From: Silene conica
Taxonomy: Eukaryota > Streptophyta > Magnoliopsida > Caryophyllales > Caryophyllaceae
Length of the DNA: 64,000 nucleotides
Direction: 5' to 3'
Assembly: GCA_029255685.2 (NCBI GenBank)
Contig: CM055312.2
Coordinates: forward strand, 80,978,369-81,042,368
Below are positions 45,409 through 56,319 of this stretch, one piece after another. Every line of letters starts with the position of its first letter. Position 1 is the first letter of the stretch. The notes beneath the pieces are model-generated. The model was given only the letters and a program-made list of their open reading frames with translations, had not been told where the DNA came from and made no database searches. The position numbers and the translations under genes were made by a program.

Positions 45409-45965
45409 CTTTGAGACAGGGCCGTCTCCGAGAATTCGGGGATCCTGTGCAGGATTTTAAAAGTCGGCCCCAATACTTTATATATTTATAAAAATTAAAA
45501 CTAGAAATTATTGTTACTCGTTTTTTTAATAAATTATTTGAAACTTTATTAATTAAACTAACAATTTTTTTTAATATAAAGTATGTTTGATTTATTTTTC
45601 ATGACCAACATATAAAATTAACAAAATCAAGAACTTATAAAATATATTTTTAATTATTGGAGGTTAAAGTGTACGATATACAACAATTAAGTTGTACTTT
45701 GTTATAAATGCAAACTTTGAAGCTTGAAAGTTAGAAAATGCTAAAAAATAAAATAAAATGGAACGTTACGGGAAATTGAACCTGGGTTACGTCAACCACA
45801 ACCCAATAACCAAACCATTGAGAAAAAATGATTTCTATGCTATATTGTTGCACCAAACACTATAAAATACTGTACGTGTTTTTTTTATCTATTAGGCCCC
45901 AAAAAATTTGGGGCCCTGTGCGACCGCACGACCCGCACATGTTAAAGGCCGGCCCTGCTTTGAGA
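45409..45965. mobile_element. hAT-superfamily MITE
   Basis: 541 bp (45417-45957), ends CAGGGCCG and CGGCCCTG (the longer subterminal GGCCC match is imperfect), with an 8-bp duplication CTTTGAGA at 45409-45416 and 45958-45965. A/T-rich inside, no transposase. Confidence 0.88.
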
Positions 45966-46002
45966 ATCTTCATGATTCTAGATAGAATTTTGATCTACGT
46001 AA

Positions 46003-46234
46003 TCGCTGGCTATTGTAGGATGTTCACTAAGTTTGATGTTTTATATATCTAAACATTGAGGTGAGGTTTCAGAACCCTGAAAGTTACTGTCAACCCTTTC
46101 AGTACTTCTTACAGTGGGTCGCTGGCTATTGTAGGATGTTCACTAAGTTTGATGTTTTATATATCTAAACATTGAGGTGAGGTTTCAGAACCCTGAAAGT
46201 TACTGTCAACCCTTTCAGTACGTCTTACAGTGGG
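46003..46234. repeat. 116-bp tandem duplication
   Basis: 46003-46118 and 46119-46234 are nearly identical copies beginning TCGCTGGCTATTGTAGG. Confidence 0.9.
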
Positions 46235-46284
46235 ACAGCTTCATCATTCTTTTGCTCAAGTGATATATTCTCGCTTTAACTTTT

Positions 46285-46562
46285 AGGGTGTGTTTGGATT
46301 GAGAGAAATGGAGGGAAGGGGAGGGGAGGGAAAGGGAGTGATTCAATTTCCATTGTTTGGTTACAATATATGGAAGGAAGGAAATGGAAGGGAAGGGAAA
46401 GGGAGGATTCAATTTATCTCCATTAGACCAAACTATAATCTCTACCTTGTTGGCAAGATTTGGAAGGAAAACTATCCAAACAACCCAACTTCATTCCCCC
46501 TCCCTTTCTCTTCTTTCCCTTTCCCTTCCCTCCATTCCCCTCCCCTTCCTTTCCCTCAAAAT
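46285..46562. mobile_element. MITE-like inverted repeat with purine/pyrimidine arms
   Basis: The left arm GGGTGTGTTTGGATTGAG followed by GGAGGGAAGGGGAGGGGAGG is matched by the inverted CCTCCATTCCCCTCCCCTTC near 46530-46555. The right terminus beyond CCCTC is lost or diverged, so family and duplication are unclear. Frames on both strands here are low complexity. Confidence 0.55.
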
Positions 46563-47476
46563 GCGCCAGTGATGATAATTTATGTTCTTTTTCTGTTAGT
46601 TCAAAGGTCCTTTGGGTTGATGATACTTTCGTTCTTATGCAGACTGCTATACTGCCAATGTTGGAAAGGTTCTGGAAATTCAAGAGTGACCCTTCGCCTG
46701 TATATGCATCAATGTGATATAGTCATAACATTGTAAAGCTTGTACCTGTTTATGTTGAGATGCAACTGAAATGCACAAATCGAGGAAAGATTTCCCGATG
46801 GTATCTTATAATTTCCATGTTTGCGAAAGGGAATCAGTTCTTTTAACAGTGTTCTAAATTGGGTTCCCATATGTTATTTGCTGCAGAATATTAGGTATAA
46901 GGCAGATAAGACCAAGGCATTGTGCCGATATGAATCTAAAAGAACAAAAAAGTGCAATAACGTACCCAAAGGAGAACTTTAGTGAACTGTTACTGTTAAG
47001 TCATAGCTGTTAGCTCCTCGTGACCACCTGAACCATTGTATGATACTCGATTGTTCAACGTGTTGTGGAAATATTATGAAGAGTGTTAGAATTCCCGATT
47101 AACCTTTTTAAATGTATCCTTTTCGGTGTAAAGTGAGCCACAAATGCAATTTTGAAACTAACGGGTTTTAAAGCATCGGATCAGTAGTGCCAGACAAACT
47201 TTGAGGTCTAACTAACATCTGCTTTGGATCTGACTCTCAAGTTCAGACGTACAGAAAGCAGTCCTGCACTGATAACATGAAGCACAATAAAAACTCGCCA
47301 GGATTCGAAACCTAATCAACACATTCAAGACCTAATAAACAAAATAAAATTAAGTAGCAGTCGACGCAAATTAAGTAGCAGAAGCTTCATAGTCCAAACT
47401 CCAACTATCTAAGATTTAATTACTAACTCTAATTAAAATTATAGTCTCCAAGCTTCTAAACAGCTCATTTAGCAAC
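46563..47476. other. Intergenic DNA between convergent APO2 and flotillin
   Basis: Probably holds 3' UTRs of both genes. No further gene seen. Confidence 0.45.
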
Positions 47477-49999
47477 TTAAGCGGTATCAGTGTTAGTCAA
47501 TGTGCCGAGCCAAGTTGGTGGGAGCATCCCAGTTTGCTCATGAACAGTCTTCATTAGTGGTGGCAGCATGCTATAGACCTCAGCTATGTCCTTCATCGAG
47601 CCACCAGACCCACTTCCTCCCTCTGAACTGGCTCCACCGAGTCCTGATGACCAGACACTGATCTTAGGCTGCAAACCCTGAACAGCATTAGCGTTGATTT
47701 TGGCCATCTCTTGGTACACACCAGTGTTGATCATCATATAGTCTCTCAGAGCAGAGTAGTTTCCATCAAGAGACTTAAGAAGAGTAGAAAGGTAAAATCC
47801 TTGTGCCTGTGCTAAGGCCACGATTCCCTCCGCCTCCTTCTTCTTGGCATACACTTCAGCATCGGCTTCCTGCTGACGTGCGTAGAATAACGCTTCTGCT
47901 TCTGCCTTTGTTGCCTCAGCTTGCTGCTGCTTCTGATATAGAACTGCATCTGCTTCTTTTTGATTGTTGTAGAGATTCCTGTTGGCTTCTTGGACCTGTT
48001 AATTAATCCACAAACGCTTCAACTAATTAATAACGAAAATGACAGGAGGATATCGGAATGGATTGAAAGCTGTAATTCCAATTCTTAGAGTTAGCATACT
48101 AGTACCTATTGTCAGACTTTTGAAGATGAAACTAGCCCACCCACCAATTTGCTAAAAATTGAAAAAAGATGAAACAGAAAGTTTGTATTCTCAGAAAGAA
48201 TCACATGTATTATTGCCTGTCAAATTCACTTATTAAATGCAGTCTCCATTTTTGTCAAGGCTTAAGTATAAAATTATATGATCATCAATTATATACTTAA
48301 TTTGGGTAAATGGTCCACACTGCATTATGGTACAGAATCATCATATGTATCAACATTCAACCACTACACAAGACTCGACTCTCAAAAGGGTAATTTTCTG
48401 TCTCACTGTAAATACTGAGAAATATTCATCATCTTTAGGGAGGTTAGAAGTTTGATTTATCAGGCTAAAACCCGGGTTACTAAATTCGCTCAACCGCTAA
48501 AGAACATACACCAGATCAGACAAAATCAATAGAAGGCCATTGTCATTAGGTACTACAATAGAGAAAATGTGAATTGAAGAGGTGAAAACTAACATCAGTA
48601 GAGATAATAATGTTACCTTGATGTCATACTCAACAGTAGCCTTACTGAGAAGCTCAGCCCTGAGTTTCTCAGTCCTAGAGATAGCATTCTTCTTCTCCAC
48701 CTCACTCTGCAGCTCAGCGTCTCGAATGGCCACGGCCTTCTTGGCCTCGACCTCTGCCAACTGAGCAGACTGAGCCCATCCAGCCTTTTGAGCCATCAGC
48801 GTAGCGTTGGCTTGCGCCACATCAGCTTCCTTTTGGTTCTCAAAAATCTTCACTTCAGTTTGCACTTTGATTTCTTCCTTCTTTCCTTCTCCTGCCCTTT
48901 GTGTGGCTATGATCTTGGTCTCAGCATCGATCTTTGCAGCGTTTTGGGTTGTTTGGCCTTGCCTGAGCTTTGCTCCAATCTCTCCTTTCATTTTGGCCTC
49001 CGACACATCTATCTGTAGTCACAGTCTCACACACATTACATCTATAAAGAAAAAGTACAAACTTTATGAATGTATCTCTCTCAAAATCCAAGTTCCAACA
49101 CCAAAACCACAACCTTTTATTATCTGCTTCAGAATTTCGCGAAATAAAATTTCCATAGCATAACAAACACGTCTTTCTCAAATCTGTAGTACTAAAACTC
49201 AGAAACTATTATCAAACACTAAATCGTATAAAGATCAAAACTTTATAAAAATAATTACCAAGATCGGTTTTATACTCTAACAAAATAAACAAATATCAAA
49301 GCTACTGCACAAATTGTTAAACATTTACAAAGATCAAAACTTTATCATCATCCAACCAAACAAGCATTGCTTGAACTCAAAAAAGGCAGAATTATAATAA
49401 AGACGACAACTTTAAGAAGAAAAGATGAAATATTTGAAGGTAGAAATAAAAACCTTAGCCTGATTAGCAGCCTCCATCTGAGTCTTCTGACCCAAATAAG
49501 AAAAATATTCATGACCCGGAACATCAACAAGCTGCTTAACATTAGCATTATAAATAAGCAAACCAAACTGGTTCAACTCCAATTGCACTTTATCAAAAAT
49601 CTCCTTCTTAAACTCCTTAGTCCCTTTAAAAATCTCCTCCATGGTCATTGACGCAGCGAGAACACGGGTTTCACCCTCGATGATCCCCTGTACAAGATCA
49701 TTGACATGGTTTGAGTTCATGTCGTGAGGGGACATGAGTTTTGCATACAGCACAAGTGAATCCATGCTGTCGACTTTGGGTCCGATAGTGAAGACTGCAG
49801 GAAGCTTGAAGGGGAGTTTCTCGGCGCTCATTGCTTGAACTTCGAACGTGTAGTTTATGGGGGAGACGACAACGCGTACATAGCGTTGGCCCGGGAGGAT
49901 TAAAGCTTTTTTAGCGAGTTTGATGTCCGAGATTTTCCATCCTGTTATGGCTAAGTATTCTGATGGTCCTGCTACCACGTAGTATGGTACTGGAGCCAT
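47477..49999 (-). CDS. FLOT: Flotillin-like protein
   Basis: Three coding exons: 49999-49454, 49012-48617 and 47995-47477, all phase 0 with GT-AG introns, 486 residues with stop TAA. Residues about 7-180 form the SPFH/PHB domain ([79 protein letters not shown]). Then comes a long EA/KA-rich coiled coil ([40 protein letters not shown]) and the flotillin tail ([34 protein letters not shown]). Length is normal for plant flotillins. The protein should coat the inner face of plasma-membrane microdomains and act in clathrin-independent endocytosis. A Gly/Ser-rich insert near residues 437-451 is a little longer than I expect. Convergent with APO2. Looks functional. Confidence 0.93.
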
Positions 50000-50105
50000 T
50001 GTTGCGGCTTTTCTTCTTCTTCTTGTTCTTTCTGGTGCTTTGCTTTTTTTTTGGGAGATTTGATTTTGTATTCCACAAAGATTGATGATGGGGTAAGGGG
50101 TTGCG

Positions 50106-50113
50106 TTTATATA
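50106..50113 (-). promoter_or_regulatory. TATA box of the flotillin-like gene
   Basis: TATATAAA on the minus strand, about 107 bases upstream of the ATG and followed by CT-rich leader sequence. The expected transcription start is near 50075. Confidence 0.6.
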
Positions 50114-51125
50114 GAGAGAGCTCTGAGTTTGAGATTGTTATTAGGGTGCAGAATCCTTGTAGCACTCTACTCCCTAATTTTGTACGTATGAATTTTTTTT
50201 GGTTAAATGGGGTTTAAATTTAAAATACTCCGTATTTACCAAAATAGTGTTCATTTTTAAATAATTTACAAAAAATGGGTCGGTTTTATAATGAAATTGA
50301 ACTTCTTGCTGTGTGACAGGCTGTCCGCGAGTACTTCGAACTCGATTTTCTCCTTAACATGCTACTTTCGTTGCCTTCGTTATTTTTGCTCTAAACAACA
50401 AATTACCGCCACCATTATCTTCTTCACACTTCCGGAGTGATCAGCGTAACATGCTTCAAAATGACCATTCACAAAACTGTGTCTGCCATTTCGGTTTTGC
50501 CGCAACGAATAAATTATAAGATGTACTCAAGACGAGATGAATTTCGTTGGTCTTTGAATGATAAGACTTTGAAATTTGCTAAAAAATATTTTACTGTTTA
50601 TTTGGAAATTAGAAGAGCCTTAAACTATCACAAATTCTTATTTACAACGGCACTATCCGTCGCAAGCTTGTGACGGATACCGTTTTCTCTCACAAACTAC
50701 CCATTTTTTCTCTCTCTCCAATACTATTCATGTGGTCTCCTCTCTCCACTAACATATTTTGTATCCATTTTATCTCACAAAATATCCGTCACAAATGTTG
50801 ACCCGTCGCAAGCGAGACTTACTATTAAACTATTGCCCTCCGATCATCACAATTTGTTTCTGTTTTATGAGAAATCACTTTACATATAATTTCACTCTTG
50901 GTGGATTACTTTCTTATCTAATGAGTATATAAAAGCAACAACCATTACGCTGAGAATTACATTTAGAATTAGATTATACAATAAGCCCAAATAAATTACA
51001 TCTTATATGCGTCACTATTAAATGTGTCTAATATTTTTAAATAATTAACTTTTAAAAAATAAATACATTGACGAGGTAACGGAAAATTAGGAACATTTAA
51101 AATAGTATTAGATATTTTAAGTTTA
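50114..51125. other. Upstream region of flotillin with MITE-like repeat
   Basis: 50628-50826 is bounded by opposing GTCACAAGCTTGCGACGG-like and GTTGACCCGTCGCAAGCGAG sequences and is related to 24330-24420. The rest is A/T-rich with no gene. Confidence 0.5.
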
Positions 51126-51130
51126 TAACG

Positions 51131-51375
51131 TAATAGAATTGTATTGTGTGAATATTTCATATATTATTGCTTTATCAAAGTTGTTTATACATTCCATAAA
51201 CTAGGCTATTTATACAAGCGGGAGAATCTTGATAATTACGGAAACGATATATGTTCAACAGCTCTATTTACATGAAAGGCAAATAATCAATCATGGAGGA
51301 TTTCATGCCAAGGAAATATATGTTGCTGTGTTTGGATGAGTTGGAACGGTTATGGAGCTGGAGCTTGGTTTATTA
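51131..51375 (-). repeat. 3' LTR of the Copia element
   Basis: 245 bp, two substitutions from 55996-56240. Confidence 0.92.
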
Positions 51376-51383
51376 CCCCCCCC

Positions 51384-54300
51384 TCAAGTTGGCGCGTGGA
51401 GATTCGTAACGCCCAACTTGGGTAATAAGTCATCAAATGGAACACGACCCAAAGCTTTGGTAAATATATCCGCTAGTTGATTCTTTGTATGTGTGTAGCT
51501 TGGGGCGAGGATTCCTTTTTGTATCTCGTCACGAACAAAGTGGCAATCGATTTCAATATGTTTGGTTCGTTCATGAAAGACGGGATTGCGAGCGATATGG
51601 AGAGCGGACTGATTATCGCAATGGAGTTGAACAGGACGTGGTTGTGAGATACCAAGAAAATCCAGGAGGCCTTTGAGCCATTTGATCTCGCAGGTGGCAT
51701 GAGCCATGGAGCGGTATTCCGCTTCAGCGGATGATAAGGAAACTGTTTTCTGTTTCTTTGTTTTCCATGAAATGGGGGAGGTGCCTAAAAGGACAAGGTA
51801 GGCCGTGATAGACCGCCTAGTGGTAGGGCATGCCGAGTAATCGGCATCACAGTAGGCTTGTTGGTGTAAATCACAATTAGCTTTGAGAAGAATTCCTTGG
51901 CCAGGTGCATTTTTCAAATATCGAACAACCCGTAAAGCAGCATCCCAATGATCCGTTGTAGGTGCATGCATAAATTGAGCAAGTATGTGTACCGAGTAGA
52001 TGAGTTCGGGTCGAGTAATGGTGAGGTAGACAAGGCGCCCCACGAGGCGACGATATGGTTGTGGATCTTTTATGAGAGGAGCCGTGGAAATACCAAGCTT
52101 ATGATTCGGCTCCATTGGGACACTAGCTGGTTTGGACCCAAGTAACCCTGTCTCATTTAAAATATCAAGCGCGTACTTGCGTTGTGAGATAAATATCCCC
52201 ATGTCATTGCGAGCTATTTCGAGACCCAGAAAATATTTAAGAGTGCCAAGATCTTTCATATGAAAGCACGTGCTTAGGTACATCTTAAATTTGGTGATAA
52301 TGGCGGTATTATTACCGCAAATGACAAGGTCGTCGACTTAAACAAGCACATGAACCTCGGTGTCGGTTTTAAGCATAGAAAAAAGGCTATGGTCATACGG
52401 ACATTGTTTAAAGCCGTAAGAAATAAGGGCGGAAGCGAGTTTTGCGTACCAACAACGAGGGGCTTGGCGAAGACCGTATAAGGATTTTCGCAAGCGACAA
52501 ACTTTCCCATCGGAGGCGGTTGAGAACCCGGGAGGCGGTTTCATGTATACTTCTTCAGTTAGGTCGTCATGGAGGAAAGCATTATGGACATCCATTTGAT
52601 GAAGGGACCATTTTTTAGCAGCTGCAACGGCTAGAAGAGTACGGACTGTGACCAGTTTAACCGTCGGAGCAAATGTTTCATTATAATCGATGCCTTCGAC
52701 TTGCTTATTTCCCATGACAACTAATCGAGCTTTATAACGTTCGATCGTCCCATCTGCGTTGTACTTTATTTTGTACACCCATTTGGAGCGAATTGCCTTT
52801 TTGTTTGGAGGAAGTGGCTCGAGTGTCCATGTTTTGTTCTTCTCAAGAGCGCTGATTTCGAGTCTCATAGCTTCTTGCCATTCCGGTACCTGCATAGCTT
52901 CATTAAAATGTCTAGGCTCGTAACTTTTAGTCACGGCCGATAAAAATATTTGATGGTTAGCTGAAAACTTGTCATAATTAATAAAATGAGCAATAAGAAA
53001 CGGAGTACCTGACGATGTTGAGAGGGCGTGTGAGGTCGATGAGGGGCGTTTCTTAGTGACGAAATTTTTGTAGCGAGGGTTCGCAAATTTTATGCGATGG
53101 CCACGACCTGTATAGATTGGGTCAGAGGTGTCAGGGTGGTCATTAGGTGGTTCGGTGGTAGTAGTCGCAGCCGGGTTGTCAGTGGGATTGGGCTGTAGTG
53201 GAGTGGTTTGCTCCGTGTTTGTGACAGGGGTGGTGGTCTCGGCTGCAGGGGTAGTAGGTGCGGCAGCATGGGTGTTGGGAGGTTGCTGGAGCCCTTGAGA
53301 TGGGCTGGATGATTGGTGGGGTGAGGTGTTGTCAGATGTGGGTGTCGTTTGGTGGTTTGACTCGGGGTTCGGTGGTTGTACAATGGTGAGTTCGTGAAGT
53401 TGGTCAATGGAGTCATGTAAAAAAGATTTTGTTTGATCGTGAGTATGAAGTTTTATAGATTGAAATGGAAAATTGTTTTCAATAAAAACGACATCACGTA
53501 ATTCGAAATAAGACCCCGTATCAAGATCGTAAAGACGTCATCCTTTTTTACCAAATGGGTAGCCTATGAAAAGGCATTTACGGCTTCGAGGGGCAAATTT
53601 ATCGCGAGAGCCATTGAGAGTCCGAGCATAACAGAGACACCCAAAAATACGAATGTTGTCCATAGTCGGAGATTTATTAAAAAGCTTTTCGTACGGAGTT
53701 TTGCCATGGAGAAGTTTTGTAGGGGTGCGATTTATCAAATGTACCGCGGTTAAGACACATTCGACCCAAAAAAATTTGGGGAGGTGAGCTTGAAATAATA
53801 AAGCGCGTGCAACATTTAAAATATGGCGATGTTTACGTTCGACACGGCCATTTTGTTGTGGCGTGTCAACGTTCGAAGTTTGAAAAATAATACCATTGCT
53901 AGTAAAAAATTGCAAAGACTTGTGAACTCGGTACCGTTATCACTTCTCAAAATTTTTATTTTCGTTTGAAATTGACGCTCAATCAGAGCAAAAAAATTGA
54001 GTAAAGTTTGTTGTATGTGTATCACTTTTTCGTTTCAAGAGATAGACCCATGTTGACCGAGAAAAATCATCTACAAGGGTTAAAAAATATTGCGAGCCAC
54101 ATGAGCCGTTAGGAGAGTATTGTCCCCCTAAATCACAGTGAATAAGATCAAAAGGAGCAAGAGCATTATTCAAACTTAACGAAAATTGTTCACGTGTTTG
54201 TTTTGCTTGAAGGCAAATGTCACACGTTTTGCTTAAAAATTGAGACGTAGTACGAGATTGTTTAGAAATAAAAGGTAAAAAATGAGAAATATTTGTGGAC

Positions 54301-54863
54301 GGATGCCCCAGCCGTCTATGCCAAAGCTCAACCGTATTAACAAGGCTCACCGAATAGGTTTTGACTGTATCCGTGTGAACCCCCTTTAGGTAGTATAGCC
54401 CCTCACGTTGCTCACATGCTCCAATCAGCATCCTCGAGGAACGGTCCTGAATGAGGCAAAATTTTTGAGAAAATTGAATAATTAGTGAATCATCAAGAAG
54501 CAAACTTGAAACAGAAATAAGATGGCATTGTAAATTAGGGGCATATAAAACATATTTTAAAATTAGTCGAGAGGAGAGAACAATATCACCGCATTTTGTC
54601 GCTTGCGTGAGATCGCCATTTGGTAACCCGACAGACAAATGAGCAATTTGACGAATATTAGTAAAGTGCGAGATACATCCCGACATGTGCCGAGATGCTC
54701 CCGTGTCAACAATCCAAGAAGAGAGAGGGGTATTACCACTAAGACGATCATGTGAGGCGGACTTGTGTGATTCCCATAAGTTTTGTAGATCCGCCAACTC
54801 AGTTGGTGTTAAATTATTGATATCGAACCCGCCATTCCCGGACTGTCCTGAGGAAGACGAGGG
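51384..54863 (-). pseudogene. Copia pol: protease, integrase, RT, RNase H, broken
   Basis: Protease with WIVDTGASRHMSG (active-site DTGA) near 54710; GAG-pre-integrase LWHRRLGHPS; integrase core with [31 protein letters not shown] and [15 protein letters not shown] with WVYKIKYNADGTIERYKARL and QMDVHNAFLHDDLTEEVYMK; RNase H with AYCDADYSACPTTRRSITAY and SSAEAEYRSMA. Damage: frameshifts near 54000 and 53920 inside integrase, TGA at 53538-53540, and TAA at 52338-52340 that replaces the Tyr of the catalytic YVDD box. It therefore cannot make active RT. Confidence 0.9.
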
Positions 54864-55952
54864 CTATCCTGCGCCAACCATGTGAGCCCGAGGTTGCGAG
54901 CTGCTATTATTCATTCTCCTCTCCCTGCCCCGGTCAGGTTTGATAACCACTGGATTGGCGGGGTCACTATCATCGACTTGTATGCGTTCTCGTGCTCTAT
55001 CCCCCCACCATTCCGGAAAAAGGCCAGTGAAGCGAAAGCAGACTTTATATAAATGTCCCGACCGATTACAAGCGATACAACGGGTTCGAACGGAATTAGA
55101 GACAGGCTGGTCGTCAGTGTTGCGATTCCCACCATGACCCCGAGGTCCCTGAGTAGGTCTGGCAGCAAATGCCATGGGTTCGGGTTTGGGTTCTACACGA
55201 GAAATAGACAAGCTACGAACACCCTCTGTTTGTAAAAGACGATTATAAGCAAAATCTAAAGTGGGAAGAGGATTTGTACCAAGTATTTGAGACCGAGTGT
55301 TGTCAAAGCGATCGTCAAGACCGATTAAAAAATCCCTGACTCGTGTCTTCTCCCTGCGAGCATCCATAACAGTCACCCAATCACAACGACAAGGATTACA
55401 TGAGCAGGGCGGGAGCGGGTCATTCTCAAGGATCTCGTCCCAGAGGGTAGTGATGCGGCCATAGTAAGCCATTAAGGATTCTGAGGGTCCTTGACGACAA
55501 GCAATTAATTTTGCTTGCAGACGATAAATCCGCATATCGTTCTCTTGACAAAAACGAGTCTTGATATTATCCCAGACCTGCTTTGCTTCGGGCCGTAGGG
55601 CAACTTGTTTTCGGACATTGGATTTCAGTGCATTATAAATCCAGAGGGTAACCAATGCGTTAGCAGAGCGCCATGATTCGATTTTAGAATCTGAATCTGG
55701 TGGTTTAGAGATGGATCCGTCAATGTATCCCAACTTGCCTTTAGCGAGGAGAGCAAGCTTAAAGGATTGGGACCATTCGTCGTAATTTGTGCCATTGAAG
55801 GCGATTTGAGTAATCTTGCTGCCTGTATTTTCGACATGTACAAGATTATATGACGATGAAGAATCGGTTTTCGATTCTTGAGATTGTTCATCAGGGTTTG
55901 TCACGATGAGGATGACTGCGTTTTTTTTTCGAATGGAGAAACCGAGAAACAA
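54864..55952 (-). pseudogene. Copia gag
   Basis: 362-residue open frame. Capsid region FNGTNYDEWSQSFKLALLA, YIDGSISKPP, VWDNIKTRFCQENDMRIYRL; near the C-terminus one CCHC knuckle CIACNRSGHLYKVC. The frame ends in TAG (54864-54866), after which the same frame continues into protease, so the stop is either a mutation or a gag/pol readthrough point. Copia elements normally have one continuous polyprotein. The true start may lie 15-20 codons inside the frame. Confidence 0.85.
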
Positions 55953-55995
55953 AGGAAAGAGTGCTATAAGAATATTAACCTAGTATCTGATAACA

Positions 55996-56240
55996 TAATA
56001 GAATTGTATTGTGTGAATATTTCATATATTATTGCTTTATCAAAGTTGTTTATACATTCCATAAACTAGGCTATTTATACAAGCGGGAGAATCTTGATAA
56101 TTACGGAAACGGTATATGTTCAACAGCTCTATTTACATGAAAGGCAAATAATCAATCATGGAGGATTTCATGCCAAGGAAATATATGTTGCTGTGTTTGG
56201 ATGAGTTGCAACGGTTATGGAGCTGGAGCTTGGTTTATTA
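55996..56240 (-). repeat. 5' LTR of the Copia element
   Basis: 245 bp, outer flank TAACG. Confidence 0.92.
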
Positions 56241-56245
56241 TAACG

Positions 56246-56319
56246 GGTTAAATATTATATTATATCATTTGTATATATAAGACAAATATATTACTTTTAT
56301 CTATGTACTTTTATATAAA
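56246..56319. other. AT-rich spacer
   Basis: Short A/T-rich sequence between the Copia duplication and the Helitron end; nothing seen. Confidence 0.5.

Larger units (their letters stand above)
51126..56245 (-). mobile_element. Copia LTR retrotransposon, complete structure, mutated coding region
   Basis: Element 51131-56240 (5110 bp) with TAACG duplicated at 51126-51130 and 56241-56245. Two 245-bp LTRs (51131-51375 and 55996-56240) differ at 2 positions. Their ends are TAATAAACC and TCTATTA on the minus strand rather than TG...CA. Purine tract GAGGGGGGG adjoins the 3' LTR (51376-51384). Near the 5' LTR is TTATCAGATAC, a poor match to the usual TGGTATCAGAGC. Domain order gag-protease-integrase-RT-RNaseH is Copia. 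Short LTRs and about 5 kb length fit the small-LTR Copia lineages; I do not name one. Confidence 0.92.

Noticed and set aside
46290..46736. Frames rich in Pro/Phe/Ser or Gly/Lys
   Set aside because: They derive from the purine/pyrimidine arms of a MITE-like inverted repeat.
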